The notes under the pieces: generated by a model
Seen by the model: the letters and a program-made list of their open reading frames with translations, nothing else
Told to the model about the DNA's origin: nothing
Databases searched by the model: none
Shown here: positions 47,601-56,517 of the stretch, piece after piece
How the letters are laid out: the number at the start of each line of letters is the position of its first letter
Position numbering within the stretch: position 1 is the stretch's first letter
Assembly: GCA_916048095.2 (NCBI GenBank)
Contig: OU696577.1
Coordinates: forward strand, 2,696,501 to 2,760,500
Direction of reading: 5' to 3'
DNA: 64,000 nt
Source of the DNA: Sacculina carcini
Lineage: Eukaryota; Arthropoda; Thecostraca; Sacculinidae
Position numbers and translations under genes: made by a program

Positions 47601-50600
47601 GACGCAACAACGCAACTGAGTCGTTGGCCGATAGGTCTTTTGACGTAATTCACGATGAATGTTCTACAGAGCCTAAACAGGGTCATCCCGCGTTAGTGCG
47701 CTCCAAAACCGAATCAGATTTTCGTGGTCTTTCGAAGAGGGATTCATTCAAGGACCACAGCGACGGGTTTGATGGGTGTTTTGAATCTCAGAAAACAAAG
47801 TACAACAGTGAGCTACACAATTATAATAGTTTCTATCCACAAAAAGAGAAAGTGTGTGAAGATGAACGGATAAAAGGAGGCTGCTTACAAAACCATGCTA
47901 CTGCCATTGTAGATTTGGAACCGTCCACTTCGATTTATCAGACTGAGGATTGTTCACTGAATAGACAATCGGATAGTGGTTATGATACAGCTCGCAATGG
48001 TGTAGTCACTGAAAGTTCCGATAATACTCGACATAGTGCAGATAGTGAAAACTCGGCTCAAAATGACCGGTTAAATGTTGATTGTGTAACTGAAACTTTG
48101 GGTCAAGTTTCTTCATCACTGGCGGGCTCCCATGTTGATGATGCGTTGGACGAAAGCGCCATTGTGAAGAAGTATAGTTATGAATATCTTCGTCCCGACA
48201 ATCAAGAACTAGTTGGCACTAAAAAGAAAGTAGCTCCTCCGGTTATGTCCAAACCACGCAAGACTTCGTATTCTTCTTTCGATAGGATTTCGTCACACAA
48301 AATCTCAACTGATGATCGTATTCCAGCTCATGGTAATGCTCGAGTCGTGGCTGATGTTCTCGAGAAACCGTTAATTCCAGTGAAACGACCTTCCATTGTT
48401 TGTCATGCACAAGTGACTCCTGTCAAACCCTCAAGCAGTATTTCAACGAACGTCACTGCTGGTTCGGTGAATTCTGGTATAACTGGCAAAACAGCATTGA
48501 ATTCAAGGGATTTGCCAGTTGTTGAAGCACACATTTTGAGCGGAAACGGTAATGTCCCCAACAATGATGATTTCAGCAGCCACATGCCAGGCAGTATTTC
48601 TTGTTCATCTGCAATCGCTGCAAGGGGTAGCACTGCCACCATTACTTCAACGGTTATCAACAATGTTGGTTTCTCTAGTGACATACGCCCCGGGGCTTCA
48701 CTAACGGGCCAAACAAATACACGTTCTGTGGCTGGTAATGCTCCCATTTGTTCACAGGGCGAAACCTTGCCTTTTCCCGAGCTCCATGAAGTCACTGATC
48801 TGGTCTCTACAACACCATTGGGTGATATCTTACCGGGGGCTTCAAAAGTGTCCGAAAATTTGCCGGTAACCTCGAAACCCATTGCTGGCCGTGCTATTTC
48901 AGAACCAGTCTATGTCAACCACACATCCGTTGCGCCGAATATTTCACCTGAGAACCAATATCTTCCCATGGGCTTTTGTCGTAAATTGGTCTGCAAAATG
49001 GATTCATCCGGACAATCACCATCTCGGTTGACTCAGCTTCGTCCTGCCCCCTCTACACCCTTGCCGCCTATACCGTCATCTGAGGATGGTCTGATCAAAC
49101 CTGCTAATCTAGATGATTCCACGTATATGGTGATGTGTCCCAAGGGTTTGGATTTGAGCTTTGAGGCGTCCAATGGTATGTTCAGTAAGCTATCCAAGCA
49201 TGGCGATAGTACAGATATACATGATTATACAGAAATACCTGATTCGGTGAACGGTCCTACGTCGTGTGGGAGTTCTACATCTGCCATGTTGACTCAAGAC
49301 ACTGTTTCTGCTGTGACTAAAAATGAATCAGTTTTGGATCGGAAAGAGGCTAAATCTGTGAAATCCAAAGATGAGAGCAAAATGAGTAAAATGGAAAAGA
49401 AGCGCTCATATATTAAACGCAGAACATGTGATAGTTCTGCTTCCGACGCCGATGACGAAGGATCAAAGGATCCAGAGGTTTGCCCATCTAATAGACGTCT
49501 TAGTATGTCTGACACATTCAGACCGGCTTCATATTATTTACAATCACACGACCTGCGCGTGAATCATGACTCGTCGGACAGTGATCTCGTTTCTCCTCCG
49601 TCTATTCCGACATCTCCTGTGCCTGCGGATGAAACGGAAATAAATAATACATGCGATGATAGTAGGCAGTCTTATATGATGAACATGCTGCTTTCTTCAC
49701 AGGGATTAGAACTTAGCAGTTGTGGTAAAATCACATCGACGATACGGATTTCTAGAAGCGATTCCCATAGCGAATCACCTAAGATTTCCGGAAGATCATC
49801 CAGACTTAGCAGCGCACAATCATGTTCCGGTAGGGCCGTTTCTGGTGTTCAATCGGTTGGTGAGCATTGCCCGGATAGTGTCGATTCAATTGGAAACGCA
49901 CCAGAACTTTCGATTGAAGATGGGGTGCGTATGTTGACACCAGAGGATCGCTATCCAGGTTTAGTGGACCAACATGCATCTCACAAAGGTTCTCTTTCTG
50001 AAGAGCCGTTTCTCCAATCGAACGATCAACAATCGGATAGTGTTTTATCAGCATTAACATCTAAAACTATGTTGAGAGCTCAGACGTATGAGAACGTTCC
50101 AGCTCCTCGAAGAAGAAAATCTTCTGAAATGTCAATTTACACATTGTCTGTGGCAGCTACTGATGCGGCCGATATCAAACGAGCCAGCTGTAGTTCTTTG
50201 GCCAGCATAGAATTAGCTCCAGCCAAAAATCCAGAGTTTTTATCTGATTTCGCCCGATCAGTTCAGGATACGGCTTCTCATGATCACTCTCAATTGATGT
50301 CTGTGATTGACAGACCTACTTCTGTGGTTGATAATTCTAGTGTAGTTACCAGTGACATTGGCTCTCAACGCCCTCGTATGCCACGCACTCAACTCACGCG
50401 TGTGTCCACCAGCAGCAACGATGCCGAGATGCAAAACAATGCTAATCAATCTCCGTCGGTCTCCGTTATCCATCATTTACGCGGTGGCTCCAACTTGTCA
50501 GTAGGCTCAGTGAATTCAACAGGCAGCGATGGTCGTGCGCCGTATTACTACTCAGATTTAGTGGGAATATGCAGTGTTCAGGAAAAACCAGCACGATCCC

Positions 50601-51986
50601 GTCCTCAGCTGAATAATCAACGTGAGCTAGAAACAAGCAAGCGTCAGGACATTGGGAGGAAAGTTAACCAAATTGGCTCTTCTGAGGAGAAATTCGCTCA
50701 AGCTGGTCGCATTGCCGCTCAGCTAAGAAACTCAGTAGAGTATCTCGCCTCTCAAAAGGTGTCTGACCTTGACGAAAGGAACGTTTTTGTGTCAGACACA
50801 ATGCAGAGAATGCGTAGACAACATGGAGATGCGGCTACAGCAGGCGGTTGTCAATCAGCAGTCGTTGATGCCTGTCCCGCGGGAATAAATGCGCAATTAA
50901 GAAGTGACTCAGACGATAGCGGATCTGCCCAACATATATCACACCATCGTGCACAATCTCTTCCCGGCATGGTTGAAGGCACTTCACTCATCCAAAGAGA
51001 ACACGGTGGGGCTAGCTTATCGTCCAATGCTTCTGGTCGTCGTCAAAATGGGGAAAACATTCTCTCGCGTCGTTCACAAACTCCTAATTGTTTTGGTAAT
51101 GGCAGAGGTTCACAGACACATTGTACAGATGTGAGGCGTACACGTACACCTGATGCAATGCCTCCTGCAAACAGTGAAGTACTGTCTTATCGTCCTGATG
51201 ATCGTCCTCCTATGCCTTTACCTCGTTCTGAAGCCCAAAAATCAAGGTCTGGGATGGTCAGAGCGCCTCCATATCGTGCTCCTCCATCTCCTTCGATTTC
51301 TGCATGTGGTCGCAATATTCGTTTAATCCATCATCAGTCTGTACAGTTACAAGAAGGTAATCTGCATCACACTGACGATAGATACTGCTCTCATCCTCCT
51401 GAAGAAAGTTTTATACATCGTTCGAGTACTTCTAACAGTAGATCTATGGACAGTCTTGATGAAATATTTGCCGATGGGTCAGGTGCACCTCGTACAGCTG
51501 CTCGATCTCTGTTGGATGTCAGCCGACAATTTAGGGGATTACCGCAGCTGGATAATCATGGGTCTTTTGCTGGAACATGTACTCCCACTGGTCATACCCA
51601 ATATTTATGCAATTCACAATCGGAACAAGAAAGGGATACTCGATTGGCCTTCACAGGTGGGGTTTCTCAACCATCTTGCGCCAATGGCCCACCGTTTTCC
51701 CAGTCGGCTGGATTGGATGAGTCTGGTGATGTGGCGACGAGCGTAATGCCAGGCTTAGGAATAGGGTCGGGGTCTAGCATGTCAGCGCCTCTGAGACCTG
51801 AATCTGTTCCGCCTGTTCTGTTACCTTCTGTGAACGACAATCTCACGTATCGCCCAAGTCCTTTAGTATCGAATGCTAGCTCCAGTTTGACAGTGAATCA
51901 TCAACAGTTCGTTTTTAAACGACGGTGTGATAGGGAACCTTCCTTGGTATCGGAGGTCACTCATTCTCCCTCTAATGTCGGCTTAG
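32191..51986 (+). CDS. PLEKHA5/6/7-like PH-domain protein, eight exons, 3' end missing
   Basis: PLEKHA5-7 proteins bind phosphoinositides through a PH domain and act at cell junctions, microtubules and in planar polarity. Exons: 32191-32630, 36665-36725, 39043-39193, 42407-42626, 43396-44383, 45055-45176, 45847-45935 and 47418-51986. Every junction has GT/AG and agreeing phase (2,0,1,2,0,2,1), giving at least 2,213 residues. The PH domain (about 184-283) has MRGWLDKQGSEGLRLWKTRW with FVLSEYCLYYYK, then KLLGSITLPSYRVSPVATED and MRTYYFACDNKTRMTEWMNA, the order seen in PLEKHA4-7. Lys192, Arg199 and Lys202 to Arg204 form the expected lipid-binding strand region. The remainder is Ser-rich and disordered, with YxN/YxxM and proline-rich motifs. 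Exon 8 ends at a strong donor (TTAG|gtaaga), so more exons should follow. No WW domain is seen N-terminally, unlike vertebrate PLEKHA5/7. The family is firm; paralogue assignment is not. Confidence 0.8.
32631..36664 (+). other. PLEKHA-like intron 1
   Basis: A 4-kb intron. It holds a GT-rich stretch (34085-34150) and the hAT element at 34783-35044, otherwise unique AT-rich sequence. It ends in a (TTG)n-type run and cag: ctgttgttgttgttgtttcag. Confidence 0.55.
34783..35044. mobile_element. Non-autonomous hAT element (family A, copy 2) with target duplication
   Basis: Left end cagtagcggatccag, right end ctggattcgccagtg. It is flanked by ccttggct (34775-34782) and ccttggtt (35045-35052), an 8-bp target duplication with one mismatch. 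The interior contains G runs of about 15 and 11 bases (34829-34843 and about 35003-35013) and shares ttggttatgaggagttgatg with the copy at 1180-1408. 262 bp, non-coding, inside an intron of the PLEKHA-like gene. Confidence 0.75.
36665..36725 (+). CDS. PLEKHA-like exon 2
   Basis: A 61-base exon that completes one Ser codon and encodes VPNVDICNQLTNSDEMDSKK. Acceptor gtttcag, donor AAAAG|gttagt, both good. Ends in phase 0, matching exon 3. Confidence 0.6.
36726..39042 (+). other. PLEKHA-like intron 2
   Basis: A 2.3-kb intron. It includes a tRNA-like SINE head at about 37125-37205 and otherwise nothing I recognise. The acceptor is gcgttattcag. Confidence 0.55.
37125..37205 (+). mobile_element. 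tRNA-derived SINE head
   Basis: A D-arm-like cgttggttagcgcg, an anticodon-arm region ctataaatc and a B-box-like cccggttgaatcc occur at tRNA spacing. The B box lacks the C of GGTTCGA. The stems pair poorly. Probably a SINE inserted in the intron; family unknown. Confidence 0.4.
39043..39193 (+). CDS. PLEKHA-like exon 3, first half of PH domain
   Basis: Residues 168-217 plus one base: RGGLRGPVAKRSPDAVVTMR, then GWLDKQGSEGLRLWKTRWFV and LSEYCLYYYK. This is beta-strands 1-3 of the PH domain with the K-Xn-R-X-R-type phosphoinositide-binding loop. Donor ATAAAG|gtgaga. The split codon becomes Asp with exon 4. Confidence 0.9.
39364..40738. mobile_element. DNA transposon with TIRs, TA target duplication and internal GGGGCAAT-CGATCG motifs
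   Basis: Ends are tagtcattcggggcaaatg and catttgccccaaatgacta, inverted repeats of about 21 bp with two mismatches, flanked by TA on both sides (39362-39363, 40739-40740). About 1,375 bp. More than ten copies of a motif like GGGGCAATTGACGATCG occur in both orientations, including a near-perfect palindrome at 40284-40368. On the minus strand, pieces such as EMNKSKTRPRKKGAPTQTEK (about 39970-40025) look like a decayed coding tail. No catalytic domain is legible, so it is probably non-autonomous. A TA duplication suggests the Tc1/mariner/pogo group, but this is inference. Confidence 0.65.
40284..40368. repeat. Near-perfect palindrome inside the transposon
   Basis: Arms 40284-40322 and about 40329-40368 are inverted copies (tggggcatattacgatcggt...) with a 6-base centre and one or two differences. 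The palindrome consists of two motif units in each arm. Confidence 0.8.
42407..42626 (+). CDS. PLEKHA-like exon 4, second half of PH domain
   Basis: Residues 218-290 plus two bases: DNKEDKLLGSITLPSYRVSP, VATEDRVHRRFAFRIEHSNM, RTYYFACDNKTRMTEWMNAI, SLASIMQRHDVRQ. It contains strands 4-7 and the C-terminal helix with the invariant Trp of PH domains (TEWMNAI). Donor CAAAC|gtgagt. Confidence 0.92.
42627..43395 (+). other. PLEKHA-like intron 4
   Basis: A 769-bp intron of unique sequence, ending gatgattacag. Confidence 0.7.
43396..44383 (+). CDS. PLEKHA-like exon 5, GC-rich disordered segment
   Basis: Residues 291-620. Ala/Ser/Pro-rich, with PLYANAPPKPRRLS (Tyr344), VYQNVPAPKCMLP (Tyr447) and a basic RYGRRRSRDQPP. 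GC content and codon bias are clearly higher than in the surrounding introns. It is open for the full 988 bases and ends GEQL at TTG|gtaaga. The open minus-strand frame across 43584-44177 is a shadow of this exon. Confidence 0.85.
44384..45054 (+). other. PLEKHA-like intron 5
   Basis: A 671-bp intron with a tRNA-like SINE (44458-44720) and GT arrays (44807-44825, 45028-45041). The last array lies immediately before the acceptor gtatgtgtag. Confidence 0.65.
44458..44720 (+). mobile_element. tRNA-derived SINE in intron 5
   Basis: Starts gcctcgtagctgagtgg with a perfect A box and has a perfect B box ggttcgattcc. Acceptor-like arms gcctcgt and gcgaggt pair. The anticodon arm tgca-cgctttg-tgca would give CTT (lysine) but has G at position 33 and a weak stem. 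A further ~190 bp of unrelated GC-rich sequence follows as the SINE body. A decayed tRNA gene is the alternative; the attached body and odd anticodon loop favour a SINE. The 3' end is approximate. Confidence 0.6.
45055..45176 (+). CDS. PLEKHA-like exon 6
   Basis: Residues 621-660 plus two bases: REESMRRLLEWKQRMLLSPL, TRRSSKLEASRLVLPPNQYR. The first 17 residues form a basic amphipathic helix. Acceptor behind a GT array (ttggtatgtgtag), donor CGAAG|gtcggt, which is weak at +3. Confidence 0.75.
45177..45846 (+). other. PLEKHA-like intron 6
   Basis: A 670-bp intron, mostly occupied by the hAT element 45354-45610. The acceptor is tggtcgtttgttgcag. Confidence 0.65.
45354..45610. mobile_element. 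Small non-autonomous hAT element
   Basis: Left end cagtggctcttaacctgtg, right end gggttaagaatactg, inverted termini. The flanks atattgtg and agatagtg match at 6 of 8 bases, a plausible decayed 8-bp duplication. Subterminal words gtggggaa / gtgggaaat repeat inside. 257 bp, non-coding. Confidence 0.6.
45847..45935 (+). CDS. PLEKHA-like exon 7
   Basis: Residues 661-690 plus one base: RVREEQERSQVCRQPRPQTA, LGVQHPDET. Acceptor gtttgttgcag, donor GACAG|gtgagg. An 89-base exon whose phase fits both neighbours. Confidence 0.7.
45936..47417 (+). other. PLEKHA-like intron 7
   Basis: A 1.48-kb intron with a GT-rich run at about 46440-46475. Otherwise nothing recognised. The acceptor is tgttatctgcag. 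Confidence 0.6.
47418..51986 (+). CDS. PLEKHA-like exon 8, 4.57-kb disordered tail
   Basis: Residues 691-2213 plus one base. It is uninterrupted and Ser/Asn/Pro-rich, lacking globular domains. Motifs: DYANAM (Tyr704), VYVNHTS (Tyr1189), TYMVMC (Tyr1260, a YxxM motif), TYENVPAPRRRKSS (Tyr1581). Proline-rich stretches are PAPSTPLPPIPS, RPPMPLPRSEAQK and PPYRAPPSPS. A Lys-rich patch SKMSKMEKKRSYIKRRT lies near residue 1345. Reading on past GGCTTAG leads to a stop at 52007-52009, so either splicing at the strong donor (TTAG|gtaaga) or read-through to GKMQTLL ends the protein. The donor match favours splicing. Confidence 0.85.
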
Positions 51987-52725
51987 GTAAGATGCAGACC
52001 TTGTTATGATTTACTAGCATTTGTTCTGCTCCTAGAGTCTGATCTCCAGTTTTTGAAGTTCGCTTGGCAATAGTCGTGCGATCTTCAATCTATTTAATTT
52101 TCGTTCGTGTTATTAATGTGTTCTTGTTTGTGATGCATTACTGTTTTGCGTTTGTTGCTAACGTAGAATATTTGCTAAGCAACTGGACTGTTCGTGAATT
52201 TATAGATGATTACACATTTGTTCCAGGATGCTGAGTTTCATGGAGAATTTGAACTCGAGTATGCGAATGTTTTTACAGTATTTTATATCGTGTTTTATAT
52301 GCTCCATTCGATTAATTTCACTTTGCCATTTTGGCAGCTCGATTACTTCTTGTTTAGTATTCCTTCAATGTTGAATGATGCTTCGCGTTGCCTCGGGATT
52401 TTGTATACTCCTTCTAGTGACATCGAACTTGTACATCACATGTCCTGCTTTGTCTCATTCATTTGTCGATGTTTTGTTGTATATGGTGCAATGCGATCAT
52501 ACGAAATGGGATGGCAATATACCACAGCTATGTTGACATCGTTTCAGTCTCTATTTGAAAGTCGATGGTGCGGGCTATTTCGCTAATTAAGCATGAAACG
52601 CTGTAAACCCTCTTGACTGGCTTATATAATTAGTGTGGAACATCAGTGTCGTATCGTATTAGCAGTCAATGTAATCTTAATTAGTTCAAGTGTTTGTGGC
52701 GCAGTGTAGATCATTAGTCTTGTAG
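51987..52725. other. Downstream of exon 8, no exon identified
   Basis: AT-rich. An open frame at 52206-52586 encodes a hydrophobic product, but the ttgttccag acceptor before it would give a stop in the phase needed after exon 8. Treated as intron or 3' flank. Confidence 0.45.
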
Positions 52726-52946
52726 AAGTGGCGGCATCAGCATTTTTCCGGTAGGGACTGAGATGGCTAAGGAAATGATGTGAGGCGGCGGCAGAACACA
52801 AGGATCTGCACTCGAAATGTCCTTGGTGAGGATTTTTTAACATAGACGACACATACATTACATACATAACATAACATTTTTTAACGAGGATTCTTAACAT
52901 ATTTTGGGACTTCAGCTCCTCCAAGCCTCTCCTTGTCGCCGCCAGT
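52726..52946. mobile_element. Small hAT-like element (family B, copy 2)
   Basis: Left end aagtggcggcatcagcattt, right end tccttgtcgccgccag. It shares with 30933-31120 the words ctcgaaatgt, gattttt and a C-rich right arm. It has an internal tacatacattacatacataa repeat. The target duplication is unclear. Confidence 0.45.
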
Positions 52947-53380
52947 CTTTCGTATACACCGGACCATTGCTACACACAAGAGAATCGTTTGACTGCGTTT
53001 CGACCACGTTGACTGTTCGACCTTGGCAAAATGCTTGTTCATCGCTCAGTGTCGAACGTCAGCTACACAAAGTACTTTCACACACAATAATGGGTAGGTT
53101 CATTCACAATGACTTCCATAAGCGTGTGGGTTTTGATGTCCGAAGCTAGACCGCATGACGGTTTCATTCTCCGTTTTGTTAGGCGTACTTGTGAACACAC
53201 ATGAACGTATTATTAATAGCGTGATTGACCGTTATGCTGTTTTGCGACATATTTTCAGCTGTGCCGAAATATGTCTGTGTGTGTGTGTGTTATTCTGCTG
53301 TGAGATCGTATACTCAATATATTTGTTAACTCAATATATCCCTACTCAATATATTTGTAAATGAAAAGTAGCCATGTGTT
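52947..53380. other. No gene seen
   Basis: Unique sequence with a short GT run (53275-53290) and a triple repeat of actcaatatat (about 53310-53355). Confidence 0.5.
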
Positions 53381-53548
53381 CAGAGCCGTAGCAACCGCCC
53401 TCCGTAAACCCCCGGCCGGGGGGTACGGGTATTTATTAGACATAATCAGTGATTATGTCTAATAAATACATTCATTATTTGGTGATTTATTTATTATGAG
53501 AGCCCCAAGTGGTGCCTTCGGGGGGCATAATTCCTCGCAACGGCTCTG
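53381..53548. mobile_element. 168-bp hAT-type MITE with target duplication and internal palindrome
   Basis: Left end cagagccgtagcaacc, right end ctcgcaacggctctg, inverted termini. It is flanked by catgtgtt (53373-53380) and cctgtgtt (53549-53556), an 8-bp duplication with one mismatch. A palindrome of about 39 bp (tatttattagacataatca / tgattatgtctaataaata, 53429-53467) lies inside. Confidence 0.7.
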
Positions 53549-55219
53549 CCTGTGTTAATGAATGCTGCACCGTTTTGATGTATTCTTGAAATAAGAATGA
53601 AATAGACATATCAGAGGTGAACTAAGGACACGGAGCAAAATTGGATTCGGCTGAAATCTAATACCGGATTCATGGCGAATCCTAGAATTCGGACTATATC
53701 TATGTATCAGATCATCAATATGCATCCGGCCGGATTGTGCATTCTACGAAGCTTCACGTAAACACGAGGGCTTTATATTCACTGTCGCTCGCAGTCGTGA
53801 ATACATCGGTGAATGTTGAATGTGGGAACACGCTGGATTGTTGTAGATTAGTTATCAAATACTTGAGAATAGTTGACCCATGTGTGTCACTGATGAATAA
53901 TAGATAAATAATGGACGACTTTGTTTCTTTCATTTATCTCTTCCTCATTTCTATATCTCGTTTCATTCATGAAGAGGTAATCTCTTAGGGCGAATTATTC
54001 CACCTGTGCTGTCGTAAGTTTCCTGTTTCAGACTGTACGTTTGATTGGTTCAAATCAAGGAGAGTACGAACAAAACTAGCGATAACTGTTCTATGGCGAA
54101 TGCCCAACACATAACATACACACGACATCTATATCAGACACATTTTAACCAGCCTCATGATGAAACTGTGCAATGATAGTCGCCTGAGCAGTATTTGCTG
54201 TGCTAATTGACATGTGGTGTTTGACTAGCCGTGGAGACAAACGTGAACAACACCAGTTCTATAGGCCGACTGTATTCACACACAAAATGATGGGACACAC
54301 ACACATGGTCAAACAAACACACGCACAATGACATACACACGAACAGGTGCACATAGTTTCTGGTAGGGTCGCGAGTTAGCGTGAGATTAAATGGAATTTA
54401 TCACATTTTAACTGTCTGAGCATTAAACTGATACCCATTTCACGGTCATATCATACATATCGCCCAGGTGTCTTATTCGTTATGAGTAGTATTCGTAGTT
54501 ATGCATAGTTTGGCTTTTGTTTGGAATATTCTCAGCAAATCATGCAAGATTATAAACATCCTAGAGTAGACCGTTGTTTCATATGATTATAGCACTTTCC
54601 GCTGTTTGCCCAAAATGAATGAGTCGTCGCTAGAAGGGTGAATATTGCACATATGGAGCGAATATGGTTTACATACATCCTACTCTTTTATTTCTTGTAG
54701 GCAAAAGATGAATATTTCAGTAGCGTGCTGTTTTTTCCTGTTGTTATCATGGCCTTATGTCAGTGGTTCCCAACCTTTTTCCAGCTGGTACCCAGTTAAG
54801 CTTTCACAAAATGTTGTCATCATTGTTATGCATGGTTATACTAAAACTTTTTTTTTCATTGTATTATAATATTTTGCATCGCTAATGACTTTATTAGTCA
54901 TAATACCAGGTACGGAAGTGTTTTCTTGATTTTCAGAATTATAAACATTTTTATGTCACCCGTCCATTACCCCCGAACAATGGCTAAATCACCCCAATGG
55001 GGTAATTTAGCTTAACCAATGTCTTATGGGTTCAATTGCACGCAAACTTGACGCTTCATCGCATGATAACTGGTAACATGATATACCACTGATAACTGGT
55101 GGCCGAGACATCATTGTCATTTTGTATGACCTCTTTGTGGAAGTGCGCTGTGCTCGATTCTGTGTGTCGGCTTCGTGGACAGCGTCCAACACACCATCAG
55201 AATGCAAGCACATAATCAC
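53549..55219. other. Intergenic or intronic, no exon identified
   Basis: Includes a solitary hAT end at 54761. No frame resembles a protein. It could be an intron of the PLEKHA-like gene if further exons exist downstream. Confidence 0.45.
54761..54800 (+). mobile_element. Solitary hAT end
   Basis: Starts cagtggttcccaaccttttt, the same terminus type as the element at 18755-19089. No facing end (ggttgggaaccactg) is found before 55219, so only one end survives or the other is too decayed to see. Confidence 0.5.
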
Positions 55220-56517
55220 TAGGGCTGTCAAAAGTTAATAAAGTTACTTTTTCACCTAAAGGTCACTTTTTCATAAGCTACCTAAAACTGCATGAAGAAT
55301 TTGTGTAAGATAATTATTAAAAAAGTTATTAGGTTACCAAAAGTTACTTTTTCATCGTTAGGTTACTTTTTTGCTTTTAAGGTTACTTTTTTATCGTCAG
55401 GTTACCTTTTGGTATTTTTCTTGTTATTAGGTAAGCTTACCACGAAGTTTGGTGACTTTTTGCAGATAAGAGGTACAAAAACGGTATACATGAGGATAAA
55501 ATAGGAAAAGAGATGGAATATTAGGTCTGAAGATCAATAAATATCAAAATTTCTGCTGTTAGGATTTAGCAATTGGTATTCATCTTAATATCTGTGCTAC
55601 TCGATATTTATACGTTTTTGGGTACGCAGGATAGTGTAATTCCATTTTAGGAAATGTCCACGGACTGGAGGGTGTCGTGAGATGTTTGGAGCGTGGTATA
55701 GTACGATGTGTGAGCTCTCTATACCAGATACTGCACTGTAGCACTTGAAAGTACGTATTTAATTGAACAGAAATTAGCACGTGATTTTCAGGGCGTGAGA
55801 TAGCGCCATTTTCCCACATTTGACATTCATAAGACTGTGAGCACAGGGTGCTACATATGGGAGGACGGGGGCATTCACATATGCAGTGTTTACGCTCACA
55901 CTAATATACAAGCTGTAGTACGTGCTATTTGATAAAAAGTTCCATTGAAACAATATTGCGACCATTACTAAAAATATTTACATTTGCAATTAGTGTATTT
56001 CTCATTTGTATTAGCTTTCCACTTTAAATAATATTTTGATGTTTTTTTAACAACAACAACGACGTTATGCTCCTTTGTTCGATGTTAGCTAAATTATATT
56101 AAGTCACTTATGGTGGTTTGTTGTAAAAATGGTACCAGATCGGAGAGAGGATGGAAAAATAGTACCAACTCTGAAAAAGGATAGAAATGATGGACTGGTG
56201 TATTTTCTTCCTTCAGAACTGCAAACAGAGATTTTCCTTTTTTGAATGAGGATATTGAATGAGTTTGAATGAGTTTGAATGAGTTGATATTGAGAATTTT
56301 TTGAATGAGTTTTTATGTTCACAAACAAACAACAAACACACCGTGTTTTTCATATAGCGCATTAATCAGCAAAGGCGTAATAAACATGTGATAAGGAGAT
56401 ACAAAAGTGATAATAACATTAAAACTCAGGTTATTTTTAGGTTACTTTTTATGTTACTTTTTCTCGAAAATAAAGTTACTTTTTTCTGATTTTTAGGTTA
56501 CTTTTTTGACAGCCCTA
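55220..56517. mobile_element. Complete hAT-type non-autonomous transposon, 1,298 bp
   Basis: Termini tagggctgtcaaaagtta and ttacttttttgacagcccta are inverted copies. They are flanked by a perfect 8-bp duplication ataatcac (55212-55219 and 56518-56525). The subterminal 150-200 bp at each end carry many copies of the word GGTTACTTTTT. The interior is AT-rich with a gaatgagttt tandem (about 56255-56285) and no transposase frame. hAT transposases make 8-bp duplications and bind subterminal repeats, which fits. Confidence 0.85.

Noticed and set aside
48403-48882. A 159-residue minus-strand frame
   Set aside because: Antisense shadow inside PLEKHA-like exon 8.
52206-52586. A 126-residue hydrophobic frame after exon 8
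   Set aside because: The acceptor ttgttccag before it gives TGC TGA in the needed phase, and the composition is that of AT-rich non-coding DNA.
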